A stretch of DNA of 64,000 bases from positions 1-64,000 of the forward strand of contig JAEUMT010000026.1 in the NCBI GenBank assembly GCA_016791365.1. Direction: 5' to 3'. This DNA comes from Hyphomonadaceae bacterium (GTDB lineage: Bacteria > Pseudomonadota > Alphaproteobacteria > Caulobacterales > Aquidulcibacteraceae). Each line of letters opens with the position of its first letter. The first letter of the stretch is position 1. The notes beneath the pieces are model-generated. The model worked only from the letters and a program-made list of their open reading frames with translations. It did not search any database and was not told the DNA's origin. Shown here piece after piece: positions 7,456 to 20,289 of the stretch. A program made the position numbers and the translations under genes.

Positions 7456-8687
7456 CTCCGGTAGTCGCCGTTGATCTCGACGTACCGTTTGGTGAGGTCG
7501 CACGTGAACATGCGCGCGCGACCGCCGCCCGGGCCCACGGTCACGCTGATTTCCAGCTCGGCCGCTTTCATGTAGGCGCTCATCGCGGCTTCATCATATT
7601 CCTCGGAGATCATGCCGTTGCGCGCGGCGACAAGATCGCCGAAGCGCACGCCGATCATGTCGCGCTTCACCGGCTGATCGCTGCGCCCGATCGCCATGAC
7701 GATCCGGCCCCAATTGGCGTCTTCGCCGGCGATCGCGGTTTTCACGAGCGGGCTCTCGCAGATCGTGCGTGCGATCGCCTTCGCCGACGCGTCATTCGCC
7801 GCGCCCTCGACATTCACCGTGACCAGCTTGGTTGCGCCTTCGCCGTCACGCACGATCTGGATCGCAAGGTCGGCGAGCACTCTGGAAAGCGCGGCGCGGA
7901 AATCGTTGAGACGTTCGTCCTTGGCGTCGGCGATGGGCGCCACGTTGGCTTGGCCCGTTGCGAACAGCAGCACGCAATCATTGGTCGAGCGGTCGCCATC
8001 GACGGTGATTGAGTTGAAACTGGTCTCGTTTTCCTGGCGCAGCAAGGTTTTTAGGATCGGCGCCGAGAGGGCGGCGTCCGTGAATACGAACGCCAGCATG
8101 GTCGCCATGTCCGGCGCGATCATGCCGGAGCCTTTGGCGATGCCGGCGATGCGTACGTCCGCGTCGCCGATTTTGCAGGTCGCGCCGGAGCCTTTGGGAA
8201 AGGTGTCCGTGGTCATGATCGCCGCGGCCGCCTCCGGCCAACGCACCGGCGCCATTTCCATTTTAGGCAATGCCGCCGCGATCTTGGAATCATCCAGCAC
8301 GACGCCGATCACGCCAGTGGAGGCCGAAAGCATCTCGCGCGTCTCAACGCTGAGCTTTTCAGCCGCCGCCTCAAGCGAGCGTTTGCAGGCCGCATCGCCG
8401 GCGGGCCCGGTGAATGAATTTGCGCAGCCGGCATTGATCAATAGGCCGCGCGCGGCGCCGCGGGTGGCTGAGAGCGCTTGCTTGCACCAATCGGTCGGCG
8501 CCGAGCCGACGGCGTTTGACGTGAACACGCCTGCCGCTCTTGTGCCTTTGATGCAGCGGATGAGCAGCAGGTCAGGCCGCTCGTGCTTGTAGAATCCTGC
8601 TCGGCCGATCGCCGCTTCCACTCCCGCAATGTCCGGCAGATCCGGAAAGCCGCTGGGCGCGAGCGGCGAAACCGGAAGCCCCTTCAT
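7452..8687 (-). CDS. argJ: Bifunctional ornithine acetyltransferase / N-acetylglutamate synthase
   Basis: ArgJ (411 residues) transfers the acetyl group of N-acetylornithine to glutamate in the cyclic arginine pathway. Like other ArgJ proteins it should cleave itself: the site is A195-T196 in IAPDMATMLAF, and T196 becomes the catalytic N-terminal nucleophile of the beta chain. Substrate-loop motifs 'GKGSGMIAPDM' and 'EDANWGRI' are present, and the C-terminus ends YVEINGDYRS as in the family. ATG 8687 overlaps the TGA of the upstream PpiC-type gene (ATGA), so the two form an operon. An alternative start six codons downstream is possible. Confidence 0.95.
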   Translation of the reverse strand: MKGLPVSPLAPSGFPDLPDIAGVEAAIGRAGFYKHERPDLLLIRCIKGTRAAGVFTSNAVGSAPTDWCKQALSATRGAARGLLINAGCANSFTGPAGDAACKRSLEAAAEKLSVETREMLSASTGVIGVVLDDSKIAAALPKMEMAPVRWPEAAAAIMTTDTFPKGSGATCKIGDADVRIAGIAKGSGMIAPDMATMLAFVFTDAALSAPILKTLLRQENETSFNSITVDGDRSTNDCVLLFATGQANVAPIADAKDERLNDFRAALSRVLADLAIQIVRDGEGATKLVTVNVEGAANDASAKAIARTICESPLVKTAIAGEDANWGRIVMAIGRSDQPVKRDMIGVRFGDLVAARNGMISEEYDEAAMSAYMKAAELEISVTVGPGGGRARMFTCDLTKRYVEINGDYRS

Positions 8688-9808
8688 TGCGTGCCGCCTG
8701 TCTCATCCGGTTGCGTGGGAGCTGGCGCCGGCGTTTGCACGGGCGGCGCGGCCGGACGTTGCGCGGGCGTTTGTGCCGGCGCTGTTTGGGTTTGCGCTGC
8801 CGCAGGCGGCGCCGGATTTGGCGTTTGACCGCCGGTCACGCCGCCTGGGCCCATCGGGAACGGGAAGGGCGGCGCGTTGGCGTCAGGCTCGGGCGTCGTT
8901 GGGCGCGCGGGCGGCGGGGCGGCGTCATCCGGCGCCACGACATCGCCGCCAGGTTCAACGCCGGCTTCCGGCTGGCGCAAGCGCTCGATGCGCGCATCGC
9001 GCTCAAGCCGTTCCTGCAACTGCATCACTTCCTGGTACCGGAGCCAATTGATGATCTGCGGGCGGATGGTCTCAAGGCTCTGCACGCCGACGGCGCGGCG
9101 ATCCAGGAGCTGGAAAATGTGCCAATGGCTGTCGATCTCAATCGGGCCGATCAGGTTGCCGATGGTGGTGCTTTCGACCTCCTGACGCATGGTCGTGGTC
9201 AGGTCATTGAGCGGGCTGAACCCCAAATCGCCGCCGTCGCCGCTGGTGTTTTGCTCGAAAGCGATCACTTCAAATCGTTCGCCCTGATCCAGCCGTCTTT
9301 TGGCCTGATCCGCGGCTTCACGTGTTGGGAACACGATGTGACGGAGATGGACTTCCTCGCCTTGGCCCAATCGGCTCGCATTCTCACGGTAGAGCCGTTC
9401 GATCGCCTCAGGGTCGGTCGCGCGCGCGTCGATTTCTTCGTAGATCGAAGCGGCCAGCACGCGTTCGCGCGCGTTTTCGATCTGGCGGCGCACATCCGTG
9501 CGGCGGTCGATACCGCGCGCTTCCGCTTCCATCGCGAACAGCCGCATTTGAATGAGTTCTTCGAGCGCCAGATAGAAGGCGTCGGAATTGGCGTCCAAAT
9601 CCTCGGTTTCGCGCAGCCAGCCGCGCGCGACGGCGTAGGTTCGCACGTCCTCGACGTAGATCGGCCGGCCGTTCACCGTCGCCGCGACAATCGGGTCCGT
9701 GCCGCCTTCGCCGTCACCGCCGGAGTCGCGGCCAAGGCCGCAGCCGGCAAGCGTCAGTACGGCGGCGAAAATGATCGCCGGAAGGAGGGCGCGCTTCAGC
9801 GTGGCCAT
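8684..9808 (-). CDS. Peptidyl-prolyl isomerase/chaperone lipoprotein (SurA/PpiC-like)
   Basis: Parvulin-type folding factor, predicted to be lipid-anchored in the periplasm: signal peptide with lipobox L-A-G-C23. A SurA-like N-terminal helical region (about 40-170) contains the typical 'VNGRPIYVEDVR'. A PpiC rotamase domain (about 175-265) has EEVHLRHIVF, GDLGFS and SHWHIFQLLDR. The last ~85 residues are a Pro/Ala/Thr/Gln-rich tail (PAPTQPDE type) without folded-domain features. The chaperone role is inferred from the domains. It is divergent from secA, with 233 bases between, and is followed by argJ with a four-base overlap. Related bacteria keep such a gene next to secA and argJ. Confidence 0.88.
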   Translation of the reverse strand: MATLKRALLPAIIFAAVLTLAGCGLGRDSGGDGEGGTDPIVAATVNGRPIYVEDVRTYAVARGWLRETEDLDANSDAFYLALEELIQMRLFAMEAEARGIDRRTDVRRQIENARERVLAASIYEEIDARATDPEAIERLYRENASRLGQGEEVHLRHIVFPTREAADQAKRRLDQGERFEVIAFEQNTSGDGGDLGFSPLNDLTTTMRQEVESTTIGNLIGPIEIDSHWHIFQLLDRRAVGVQSLETIRPQIINWLRYQEVMQLQERLERDARIERLRQPEAGVEPGGDVVAPDDAAPPPARPTTPEPDANAPPFPFPMGPGGVTGGQTPNPAPPAAAQTQTAPAQTPAQRPAAPPVQTPAPAPTQPDETGGTQ

Positions 9809-9874
9809 GCGTTCTGCTTTCTAGCTCGGGGCGCGTGCAAGGCTTGCGCCCAGACACGCGTTTTTTGGGCCGCA

Positions 9875-9902
9875 TTGACACGCCCAGGGGCCGCTCTTAA
9901 GT
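9875..9902 (+). promoter_or_regulatory. Possible secA promoter
   Basis: TTGACA at 9875-9880 and TTAAGT at 9897-9902 are separated by 16 bases, in the 233-base gap between the divergent PpiC-type gene and secA. The -35 is perfect and the -10 weak. The start of secA lies about 140 bases downstream, leaving a long leader in which I see no other feature. Confidence 0.35.
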
Positions 9903-10041
9903 CTCGCGAGCGCACGTGTCGAGGGTGTTTTCGCACGCAAGCGCGCGTCGGTGAGGCATAAAAAAGCCAATTATTTCAAACCACTAGACGCTCTCTCCCG
10001 CGCCCCCTCCCAGTCGGCGCCTTAACCATTAGAACGCGCAC

Positions 10042-12750
<2,709 letters not shown>

Positions 12751-12775
12751 GCCGCGCGGCGAACGAGAAAGAACC

Positions 12776-12809
12776 AAGCGGCTGTCTTCACGGACAGCCG
12801 CTTTTTCTT
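12776..12809 (+). terminator. Rho-independent terminator after secA
   Basis: AAGCGGCTGTC and GACAGCCGCTT form an eleven-pair stem around a short loop, followed by a T-rich run (TTTTTCTTGTT). It lies 25 bases after the secA stop and just before the end of the convergent M20 peptidase gene, which it could also serve from the other side. Confidence 0.85.
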
Positions 12810-12811
12810 GT

Positions 12812-14218
12812 TCAATGCGAGCCGGCAAGCTCCGTTAGCAATAGCCGCCAGTGGGTCAGTCCTTGATAGTACGAGGCCACTGGCACGCGCTCATTCAGGC
12901 CGTGCGCGAAATCGTCATTGTCGCTGATAAAGATTGCGCCGACGCCGTAAGTCGGAATGCCCGCGGCGCGGAAGAACAAGCCGTCGGTTGCGCCTGCTGA
13001 CATATACGGGGAAATCACCGCGTTCGGATATGTTGCGTGCACCGCGCGGGCGGTTGCTTGCATCACATCGGCGCGAAGAGGCGAGGCATCGCTGGCGTTG
13101 GTCGTGCCGACTGGCGCGACCTCGACCTTACTTCCGGCAATCGAGCGCAATTCCGACAGCACGTCGGCGATCGGCACGCCCGGGAAGATGCGGCAGTTTA
13201 CGGTCGCGGCCGCCGTTTGCGGCAGCGCGTTTTCCGCGTGACCGCCGGAGAGCATTGTCGCCACACATGTCGTACGCATCATCGAGGAAAGCGAGACATT
13301 GCGCGCAAGCGTCCGCGCCGCCACCCGATCGCCGGGACGTTCGGCAAATCGCCGAAGTGCTTGGCCCTCGGCGCCGCTGAATACAGTCGCGGCGTTGCGG
13401 AAGCTCTCGATGGTCGTGTCGTTCCACATCACCGGAAACTGGAACGCCCGCAGCCGCGCCAATGCATCGCCCAGGTCGTAAATCGCGTTGTCTTCGCGCG
13501 GCTGTGAAGAGTGGCCGCCCGGGTTGCGCGCGGTGAACGTGAAGCTGGCGTAGGTTTTTTCCGCGGTTTGCAGCACATATGCGATGCCGCGATTTTCGCT
13601 GTCGAGTTGGCCGCCGCCCGCGTCGGAGTTCAGCGCATATTCCGCGTTGCCGAGCAGGTCGCGATGCTGCGCCAGCAGCGCCTCGGTCGTCGCGCCGCTG
13701 GTTTCTTCGTCGCCCGAAAACCAGATGATGAGATCGCGCGTCGGCTCAAACCCGTCGGCGCGTAGTTGCAGGAATGTCGCCGTCAGGTGGGCGACGCCGC
13801 CCTTGTTGTCGATCGTACCGCGTCCGAAAAAGAAGCCGTTGTCTTCGATCAGCGCGAACGGATCGCGCTCCCAATCGGTGCGCAGCGCCGGCACGACGTC
13901 CATGTGCGCGAGCAGCAAAATCGGCCGCCCGCCCGTGCCGCTGCCGCGATAGCGCACGACCAGGCCCGCCGTGCCGTTCATCGGCAGGACGTGAACGTCC
14001 GCCGCCGGAAAGCCGCCGGCGCGGAAGAGGCCGGCCAGATACTCCGCCATCGCCGGCGTCTGCGCGCCTTCAACCGATGTGTCGAATGCGATGATGCGCT
14101 GATAGATTTCCCGCGCCTGGACGCGTTGCGCTTCGGTCGGGGCCTGCGCCGCCGCGATCCCCGAGAACCCGCACAAGAAAACAGCGCTCAACACCAGCGC
14201 GCGCAAACCAGCAGCCAT
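12812..14218 (-). CDS. Exported M20 family metallopeptidase
   Basis: M20 carboxypeptidase-type hydrolase (about 468 residues) with a signal peptide (residues 1-~24, ending AAAQA). Zinc-site motifs follow the family order: LLLAHMDVVPA with the first His and bridging region; GRGTIDNKGGVA, where D is the bridging aspartate; then FSGDEETSGATTE with the catalytic/ligand Glu pair; later GATDGLFF. A dimerisation (lid) domain is inserted in the middle. It probably trims peptides or dipeptides in the periplasm. The open frame extends upstream, but ATG 14218 starts the signal peptide. It converges with secA. Confidence 0.9.
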   Translation of the reverse strand: MAAGLRALVLSAVFLCGFSGIAAAQAPTEAQRVQAREIYQRIIAFDTSVEGAQTPAMAEYLAGLFRAGGFPAADVHVLPMNGTAGLVVRYRGSGTGGRPILLLAHMDVVPALRTDWERDPFALIEDNGFFFGRGTIDNKGGVAHLTATFLQLRADGFEPTRDLIIWFSGDEETSGATTEALLAQHRDLLGNAEYALNSDAGGGQLDSENRGIAYVLQTAEKTYASFTFTARNPGGHSSQPREDNAIYDLGDALARLRAFQFPVMWNDTTIESFRNAATVFSGAEGQALRRFAERPGDRVAARTLARNVSLSSMMRTTCVATMLSGGHAENALPQTAAATVNCRIFPGVPIADVLSELRSIAGSKVEVAPVGTTNASDASPLRADVMQATARAVHATYPNAVISPYMSAGATDGLFFRAAGIPTYGVGAIFISDNDDFAHGLNERVPVASYYQGLTHWRLLLTELAGSH

Positions 14219-14295
14219 GAAAATCCCCAATCGTTTCAGGTATGCTGAAGCCCGGTTAGCGCTTTGGCAAGGGATTGGGCGCAGGGCTAATCGCG

Positions 14296-15540
14296 ATGTC
14301 CGTCGCGCACGCGCCCACCGCCGCCGCCGCGCCAAGTTTTGCGCGTTGGGAGCCTGTGGCCGCGGCCCTGTGCTTCGCGCAATTTTCTGAACCGTTTTTT
14401 GCTGCAATCGCACAAAGCCAGGGGCTGACCGAGCCGCCCGGCTATGCCCGCATTTTCTTTCTGCCGGTCTATGCGTTTCTCGCGTGGGTGATCTGGCGCG
14501 ACCGTGCGCAGGCTCTCAGCGCGGCGCGCGCCGTGCCGCTCCTTATGGGCCTGATCGCGCTCGCCGCATTTTCCACGCTTTGGTCCATCGATAGCGGCGC
14601 CACATTGCGCCGGGCTGTGTGGCTCGCCTTGTCGATGGGCTTTGGTCTTTATCTCGCGTGGCGGAATGACTGGAAGTCGCTGCTCAACGTTCTTGCTGGC
14701 GGCTTCGTCATTCTCATCGCGGGTTCGCTGGCGCTCGGTGCATTGGCGCCAAGCATCGGGCGGATGATCTTCGAGCACCCCGGCGCCTGGTCCGGACTTT
14801 GGACCCATAAGAACACGCTCGGCGGCATCATGGCGCTTGGCGTCGCCATCAACGTCGCCGCCGCGATCGTCACCCCTGATCGACGCAGACTTTGGATTGC
14901 GTGCGCCATCGCCGCGTTTGCACTTGTTCTGCTTTCAACATCGAAGACAGCGCTGATCGCCTCGATGCTTGGCGTGGGCATGATCGGCCTTTGCATGATC
15001 ATCCGCCGTGGCCCGATCCACATGATCATGGGAACGGCCGGCGTTGGTGTTTTTGTCGTGACCGTCGTGGGTATTGTGCTGCTTGCGCCTGACCTGCTTG
15101 TCAGCGCGATAGGTCGAGACCTCACGCTGACCGGACGGACCGATATCTGGGAAGCCTCCGCGCGTTTCGTTGAAGCTAAGCCGTGGCTTGGCTACGGCTA
15201 TTACGCGTTTTGGATTCCAGAAAACGGGCCGGCATTCTGGGTGCGGCAGGCGGTTGCCTGGCAAGTTGCTTCGGCGCACTCAAGCTGGCTTGAACTGGCG
15301 CTTGGCCTTGGCCGCGTCGGCGTCGCGCTGTTTGCGCTGCAATTGTTCGCCACACTCGCGCGCGGCATTGGCGCGGTGAAGCAAGCCCATGCCGGTCTTT
15401 GGGCGCCTGCTTTCCTTGCTACGTTTGCCCTTTATACGTTGAGCGAAAGCCATGCGCTGCAAGCCAACAACATTTTCTGGATCATCTATGTGGCGGTCGC
15501 CGCGCGTCTCGCGCTCGACGCAAGGCAGCAACGCACATGA
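14296..15540 (+). CDS. O-antigen ligase-like membrane protein (Wzy/WaaL family)
   Basis: Integral membrane protein of about 414 residues with 10-12 hydrophobic segments and one longer periplasmic loop after about residue 265. The central motif (NTLGGIMALG, after WSGLWTHK) and TGRTDIWEA are typical of the Wzy_C/O-antigen ligase superfamily, which joins or polymerises surface polysaccharide on undecaprenyl carriers. ATG 14296 is preceded by AGGG; an in-frame TTG at 14275 is possible. The stop overlaps the ruvC ATG (ATGA). No other glycan genes are nearby, so the substrate is unclear. Confidence 0.82.
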   Translation: MSVAHAPTAAAAPSFARWEPVAAALCFAQFSEPFFAAIAQSQGLTEPPGYARIFFLPVYAFLAWVIWRDRAQALSAARAVPLLMGLIALAAFSTLWSIDSGATLRRAVWLALSMGFGLYLAWRNDWKSLLNVLAGGFVILIAGSLALGALAPSIGRMIFEHPGAWSGLWTHKNTLGGIMALGVAINVAAAIVTPDRRRLWIACAIAAFALVLLSTSKTALIASMLGVGMIGLCMIIRRGPIHMIMGTAGVGVFVVTVVGIVLLAPDLLVSAIGRDLTLTGRTDIWEASARFVEAKPWLGYGYYAFWIPENGPAFWVRQAVAWQVASAHSSWLELALGLGRVGVALFALQLFATLARGIGAVKQAHAGLWAPAFLATFALYTLSESHALQANNIFWIIYVAVAARLALDARQQRT

Positions 15541-16034
15541 CGGCAATTCTCATCCTTGGCGTTGATCCGGGGCTCAACAATTGCGGTTGGGGGCTGGTGT
15601 TGAGTGAAGGCTCACGCCTAAGCCACGTCGCGCACGGCGTGATCAAGCCGCCGTCGCACCAGCAACTTGCGTCACGCTTGCACGATGTTTTCCAGGGGCT
15701 CTCCGAGATCATCGACAAGTATCAGCCACAAGAGGCGGCGGTCGAAGAGACCTTCGTAAATTCCAACGCGCGCGCGGCGCTGATACTCGGCCAGGCGCGT
15801 GGCGTGGCGCTCGCGGCCGCGGCGCGGAGCGGGCTACAAGTGGCGGAGTATGCGCCGACCACGATCAAGAAGGCGGTCGTTGGCTCAGGCGCCGCCGACA
15901 AAACCCAGATTTCCTTCATGGTCCGGCGTCTGTTGCCCACCGCCGGCGAGGTGACCGCCGATGCCGCCGATGCGTTGGGCGTTGCCCTTTGTCACGCGGC
16001 CCATGGCGGCTTCAAACGGCGCGCTGGCGCCTAG
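15537..16034 (+). CDS. ruvC: Holliday junction resolvase RuvC
   Basis: RuvC endonuclease, 165 residues, which cuts Holliday junctions symmetrically with RuvAB in recombination repair. The four acidic residues are D10 (GVDPGLNNCG), E70 (AVEETFVN), D142 and D145 (ADAADALG), with the same relative spacing as E. coli D7/E66/D138/D141. I chose ATG 15537, which overlaps the TGA of the upstream O-antigen ligase-like gene (ATGA). In many alphaproteobacteria ruvC sits directly before ruvA; here two unrelated genes intervene. Confidence 0.95.
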   Translation: MTAILILGVDPGLNNCGWGLVLSEGSRLSHVAHGVIKPPSHQQLASRLHDVFQGLSEIIDKYQPQEAAVEETFVNSNARAALILGQARGVALAAAARSGLQVAEYAPTTIKKAVVGSGAADKTQISFMVRRLLPTAGEVTADAADALGVALCHAAHGGFKRRAGA

Positions 16035-16112
16035 GGAACCTGGTCCGGGGGAGGCGCGTTACTGGCCGTCAGGACCCGGTGCAACCGGATCCGGACGAGG
16101 CGGGCGGCCTGG

Positions 16113-18044
16113 ATGGACGACAACACGAGCGTGACACCGGACTTGCAGAATCTGCTGACGTCGCTCCGCGTCAGCGAGGCGCGATTGCGCGGCGTGCTCG
16201 ACAGCATCTCCGACGGCTTCTACGCGATCAACAGATCCTGGACGATCACCGAGTTCAATCCTGCGGCCGAGAAATACTTTCGCATCGCGCGCGAAGATGC
16301 TGTCGGCAGGAATTATTGGGAGCTCGCCGCGGGCGTCAGCGAGCAATTCAAAGAACTGCTCCGCGCCGCGATGGACGGCGCACCGATGGCGGTGCTGGAA
16401 ACCGATTCACTGTACCGGCCCAATCGTTTTGTCGAACTCCGCGTTGCGCCCACCGAAGAGGGGCTCTGCGTTGCGCTCACAGACATTACCGACCGTCGCC
16501 AAACACGTTCGAAGCTCGAGGATGCTGTCGCCGAACGCACCGCCGCACTGCAGGCTAGCGAAGCGCGCCTGCGTAGCATCATTGAAACCAGCCACCTCTT
16601 TCAGGGCTACATGACGCCGGATGGCACTTTGCTTGATTGCAATTTCGCGTCGCTTGAGGGCATCGGCGCGCGCAAGGAAGACGTTGTCGGTCAAAAATAC
16701 TGGGAGACGCCATGGTTCAGCGCGACAGCCGGCATGGCGGAGTTTATTCAGCAGGCCGTCTCACGCGTCGCGACCGGTGAAATTGTCGCCCACCCGAATA
16801 TGCGCCTTGAATTGCCGACAGGCGCGCGTGTGTTCGAATTCACGATGCGTCCGATGCGCGACACAAGTGGCGCAGTCATCTCTATCGTCCACGAGGCCAA
16901 CGAAATCACCGCGCGCGTCAAAGCCGAGGAGGATCTGCGCCAGGCGCAAAAGCTCGAGGCGGTTGGGCAGCTGACCGGCGGCATCGCGCACGATTTCAAT
17001 AATCTGCTGATGGTGATCTCTGGCGGTCTCAACATGCTGGCGCGCGCGCCTGATGACGAAAAGCGCGCAATGCTGACCGGCCGCATGCGCGAGGCCGTTG
17101 AACGCGGCGCCAATCTTACCAAGCAATTGCTGGCGTTTTCGCGTCGCCACGAACTCAATCCGGAATCGATCAGACTGCCGGCGTATTTCGCTGGCATGAG
17201 CGATCTGCTGAGCCGAAGCCTCGGCGTCGATGTGCGCGTCGTTATAGACGTGCCCGACGTCGTCGCGCCGGCTCTCGCCGATCCAAACGCGCTTCAGCTG
17301 GCGATATTAAATCTGGCCGTAAACGCCCGCGACGCCATGAAGGGCAGCGGTGTCGTTACCATCGCCGCACGCAATGGCGCGCCCGCCGATGGCGCCGCAC
17401 AATGTGTCAGCATTACGGTTTCCGACACCGGCGAAGGAATGACGCCGGAAGTACGCGAACGCATTTTTGAACCGTTTTTCACCACCAAGGAAACCGGCAA
17501 AGGCTCGGGTCTTGGTCTCGCTCAGGTCCATGGCTTCGCCGAACAATCCGGCGGGCACATTGAAGTGCAAAGTCAGCTAGGCGTCGGCACGCAATTTACG
17601 CTGGTGCTGCCGCGCGGCGAAGCGGTCGCTGATCCGGCGCCCGTGTCCGCGGTTTCCAGGCACGCCGAACCTCTCGGTGAATTTGGCGAAGCGCTTCTGG
17701 TTGAGGACGATGACAATGTCGCCGCGCTTACCGGTGAAATGCTCGGCCATCTCGGCTGGCGCGTCACGCGGGTCGCCAGCGCCGAAGCCGCGCTGGGCGC
17801 CATCACCAACGGTCTGGACGTTGGTCTGGTTTTTTCCGATGTGATGATGCCCGGCGGCAAGAACGGCATCGAACTCGCGCACGCGCTGCGTGAGCGTCAG
17901 CTCAATCTGCCTATCGTGCTGGCGAGTGGCTACACCGAGGCCGTATCGCGCGAAGCGGAGCGCGCCGGCCTGCTGCTGCTCTCAAAGCCGTTCAGTCTCG
18001 ACACTCTGGCCACCGCGATTGAGACGGCGCGTCAGACGCGCTGA
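16113..18044 (+). CDS. Cytosolic hybrid sensor histidine kinase, PAS-PAS-HisKA-HATPase-REC
   Basis: A 643-residue hybrid kinase with no membrane segment. Two PAS domains (about 20-135 and 150-270) are followed by a HisKA helix pair with phosphoacceptor H293 in [11 protein letters not shown]. The HATPase domain has an N box [16 protein letters not shown], and [12 protein letters not shown]. The C-terminal receiver domain has phospho-acceptor D576 in FSDVMMPGG and the conserved Lys in LLSKPFS near the end. The internal receiver probably acts as a phosphate sink or relay. The PAS ligands are unknown. No response regulator gene adjoins it, and it separates ruvC from ruvA. Confidence 0.92.
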   Translation: MDDNTSVTPDLQNLLTSLRVSEARLRGVLDSISDGFYAINRSWTITEFNPAAEKYFRIAREDAVGRNYWELAAGVSEQFKELLRAAMDGAPMAVLETDSLYRPNRFVELRVAPTEEGLCVALTDITDRRQTRSKLEDAVAERTAALQASEARLRSIIETSHLFQGYMTPDGTLLDCNFASLEGIGARKEDVVGQKYWETPWFSATAGMAEFIQQAVSRVATGEIVAHPNMRLELPTGARVFEFTMRPMRDTSGAVISIVHEANEITARVKAEEDLRQAQKLEAVGQLTGGIAHDFNNLLMVISGGLNMLARAPDDEKRAMLTGRMREAVERGANLTKQLLAFSRRHELNPESIRLPAYFAGMSDLLSRSLGVDVRVVIDVPDVVAPALADPNALQLAILNLAVNARDAMKGSGVVTIAARNGAPADGAAQCVSITVSDTGEGMTPEVRERIFEPFFTTKETGKGSGLGLAQVHGFAEQSGGHIEVQSQLGVGTQFTLVLPRGEAVADPAPVSAVSRHAEPLGEFGEALLVEDDDNVAALTGEMLGHLGWRVTRVASAEAALGAITNGLDVGLVFSDVMMPGGKNGIELAHALRERQLNLPIVLASGYTEAVSREAERAGLLLLSKPFSLDTLATAIETARQTR

Positions 18045-18047
18045 CTG

Positions 18048-20111
18048 CTACCAGATCGTGACGCGATCGGCGGGCGCCAGATAAAGCGCGTCGCCCGGCT
18101 GAACGTTGAACGCCTCGTACCATGCGTCCATGTTGCGCGCGGGGCCGTTGACGCGGTAGCGCGCAGGCGAGTGCGGATCGGTCATGACCTGATTGCGCAA
18201 CGATTGATCGCGGCGCAGTTCGCGGCGGCATTGCGCGCGCGACATATAAAAGCGCTGAACTCCCGTCGTGCCGTCGAGGACGGGCGCGTCCTGACCGTTC
18301 AGCGAAAGCATGTACGCGTGGAGGGCGACCTGCATGCCGCCGCAATCACCGATGTTTTCGCCAAGCGTCAGGCGGCCGTTCACGTTGAGGCCTTCAAGCG
18401 GTTGGAATGCGTTGTACTGATCGACGAGGCGTCCCGTCAGCGCCTGGAAACGCGCGACGTCTTCCGGATGCCACCAATCGCGCAACACGCCGCGCGCATC
18501 AGATTTGGCGCCCTGGTCATCGAAGCCGTGACCCATTTCGTGACCGATGACGCCGCCCACGCCGCCATAATTGCACGCAGGGTCGGCATTTGGATCGAAC
18601 AGAGGCGGCTGTAGATAGCCGGCAGGGAAGACGATCTCATTGAATGGCGGATTGTAGTACGCGTTCACGGCGTGCGGCACCATGAACCATTCTTCGCGAT
18701 CACTCGGCTTACCAAGTCGATCCAGCTCATGCGCCCACGTCCATTGCGCGAAGCGCACCGAATTGCCGAACGCGTCGCCAGCCCGAATTTCGAGCTGCGA
18801 GTAATCCTTCCACTGATCCGGGTAGCCGATTTTCGGCCGGAACGTCGCAAGCTTCTCAAGCGCCGCGACTTTCGTTTCTTCGCTCATCCATGCGCTTGAA
18901 CGAATACGCTCGCCATAAGCGCGGCGCATGTTTTCGACCAGCGCAAGCGTCTGCGCCTTGGCCTCCGCGGAGAAATGGCGCTCCACGTAAATCTGGCCAA
19001 CAGCTTCGCCGAGCACGTTGTTCACTGACGAGATCGCCCGTTTCCAGCGCTCGCGCTGTTGCGGCTGGCCGTTGAGGGTGCGGCCAAAGAAATCGAAGCT
19101 GGCATCGTCAATGGCGCGCGGCAGCAAGTTCGCGTTGCCGCTGATGTAGTGCCACGTGATGTAGTCGCGCCATGTTGCAACGGGTGTCGCCAGGCACAGT
19201 TGCGCCAACGGGCCGATCGCGCTCAGCTCGCCGACAACGATCTCTTCAACGCCGCCGAGCCCGGCTGCCTCGAACCCGGCGTCCCAGGGAAAATGCGGCG
19301 CCAACGCCCGCACTTGCGCGCGTGTGCGCAGATTATAGGTCCGCTCCCGTTCACGGCGATCGGCGATGGGCCAATGCAGTTCGGCAATCCGGGTCTCGAA
19401 CGCCAAGATCCGCGCCGCTTTTGCCTCGCCGTCGCTTTGACCCGCAAGCGCAAGAATGCGCGCGATGGTTGCCGCGTATTGTCTTCGCTGTTCGGGGAAC
19501 ACGCCATCGGTGCGCCGATAGTATTCCCGCTCAGGCAGGCCCAGACCGCCATGCGTGATTGCTGTCAGATAACGATCCGGGTTGCCCTCATCGAGAGTGA
19601 TGTAAACATTGATCGGAAGTGAAATGCCGACGTCCGGACGCGACGCGAGGCGGATGACTTGCTCGTGTGTGCGCAATGCGGCGATTTCGGCAAGCACTGG
19701 CTGAATCGGTTCGAGTCCGCGCGCATCGATCGCGTCCTGGTTCAGATAGGCGTTGTAATAGTCGGCGATCTTTTGGGTGTTGGAGCCCGGCGCTCCTCCC
19801 GCGAGCGCCGCTTCCTCTATGATCACGCGCACGTCGCGTTCTGCTTTTTCCTGCAGGATGGCGTTGGTGCCCCACGTCGTGCGGTCATCCGGAATGGTGT
19901 TGGTCGCGAACCACGCGCCGTTCATGTGCTGGAAGAAGTCATCGCCTGGTTTCACGCTCATGTCGCGTGAAGCCAGGTCGATTCCGAAGGCGCCGATCGC
20001 CGCGCGTCCGCTCGTTGGCGCCGGTGTTGCGCCTCCGCCGTTGCCGGCGCCGGTTGCGCAACCGGCAAGCAGGGCGATCGAAGAGGCGGTAACCGCGCGG
20101 CGCGTGAACAT
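18048..20111 (-). CDS. M13 family zinc metallopeptidase (PepO-like) lipoprotein
   Basis: Neprilysin-type endopeptidase, 687 residues. The N-terminus MFTRRAVTASSIALLAGCATG is a lipoprotein signal with lipobox L-A-G-C and an RR pair that hints at Tat-type export. The zinc motif HEMGH (about 523-527) lies in VIGHEMGHGFDDQG, and the third ligand Glu is in GENIGDCGG. The substrate Asn-Ala-Tyr motif appears as VNAYYNPP, and the family end motif CxxW has the form of a long MxPxxxCxxW-like region without a clear C-terminal CxxW. It degrades peptides in the cell envelope. It is convergent with the kinase gene, with three bases between. Confidence 0.9.
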   Translation of the reverse strand: MFTRRAVTASSIALLAGCATGAGNGGGATPAPTSGRAAIGAFGIDLASRDMSVKPGDDFFQHMNGAWFATNTIPDDRTTWGTNAILQEKAERDVRVIIEEAALAGGAPGSNTQKIADYYNAYLNQDAIDARGLEPIQPVLAEIAALRTHEQVIRLASRPDVGISLPINVYITLDEGNPDRYLTAITHGGLGLPEREYYRRTDGVFPEQRRQYAATIARILALAGQSDGEAKAARILAFETRIAELHWPIADRRERERTYNLRTRAQVRALAPHFPWDAGFEAAGLGGVEEIVVGELSAIGPLAQLCLATPVATWRDYITWHYISGNANLLPRAIDDASFDFFGRTLNGQPQQRERWKRAISSVNNVLGEAVGQIYVERHFSAEAKAQTLALVENMRRAYGERIRSSAWMSEETKVAALEKLATFRPKIGYPDQWKDYSQLEIRAGDAFGNSVRFAQWTWAHELDRLGKPSDREEWFMVPHAVNAYYNPPFNEIVFPAGYLQPPLFDPNADPACNYGGVGGVIGHEMGHGFDDQGAKSDARGVLRDWWHPEDVARFQALTGRLVDQYNAFQPLEGLNVNGRLTLGENIGDCGGMQVALHAYMLSLNGQDAPVLDGTTGVQRFYMSRAQCRRELRRDQSLRNQVMTDPHSPARYRVNGPARNMDAWYEAFNVQPGDALYLAPADRVTIW

Positions 20112-20289
20112 TTGTCATTCCCCAAGAAGGCTGGACGCCTTGTGCCGCAACCTGAGCGTCCGCGCCAAGCTGCCCCGCTTGAGTTTGAGACGAGGCGACG
20201 TTGCGGCGCGGCGGAAAAACGCAGGATTCCGATCCTGTTTTGTTTCGCCGCCACCCGAATCCCCTCACCACAGAGCCCAAGAGGTCAGA

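Noticed and set aside
8687..9961. 424-codon ORF on the plus strand opposite the PpiC-type gene
   Set aside because: It lies antisense to a complete gene with a clear lipobox and rotamase motifs; the opposite frame is kept open by high GC and third-position bias, and it matches no family.
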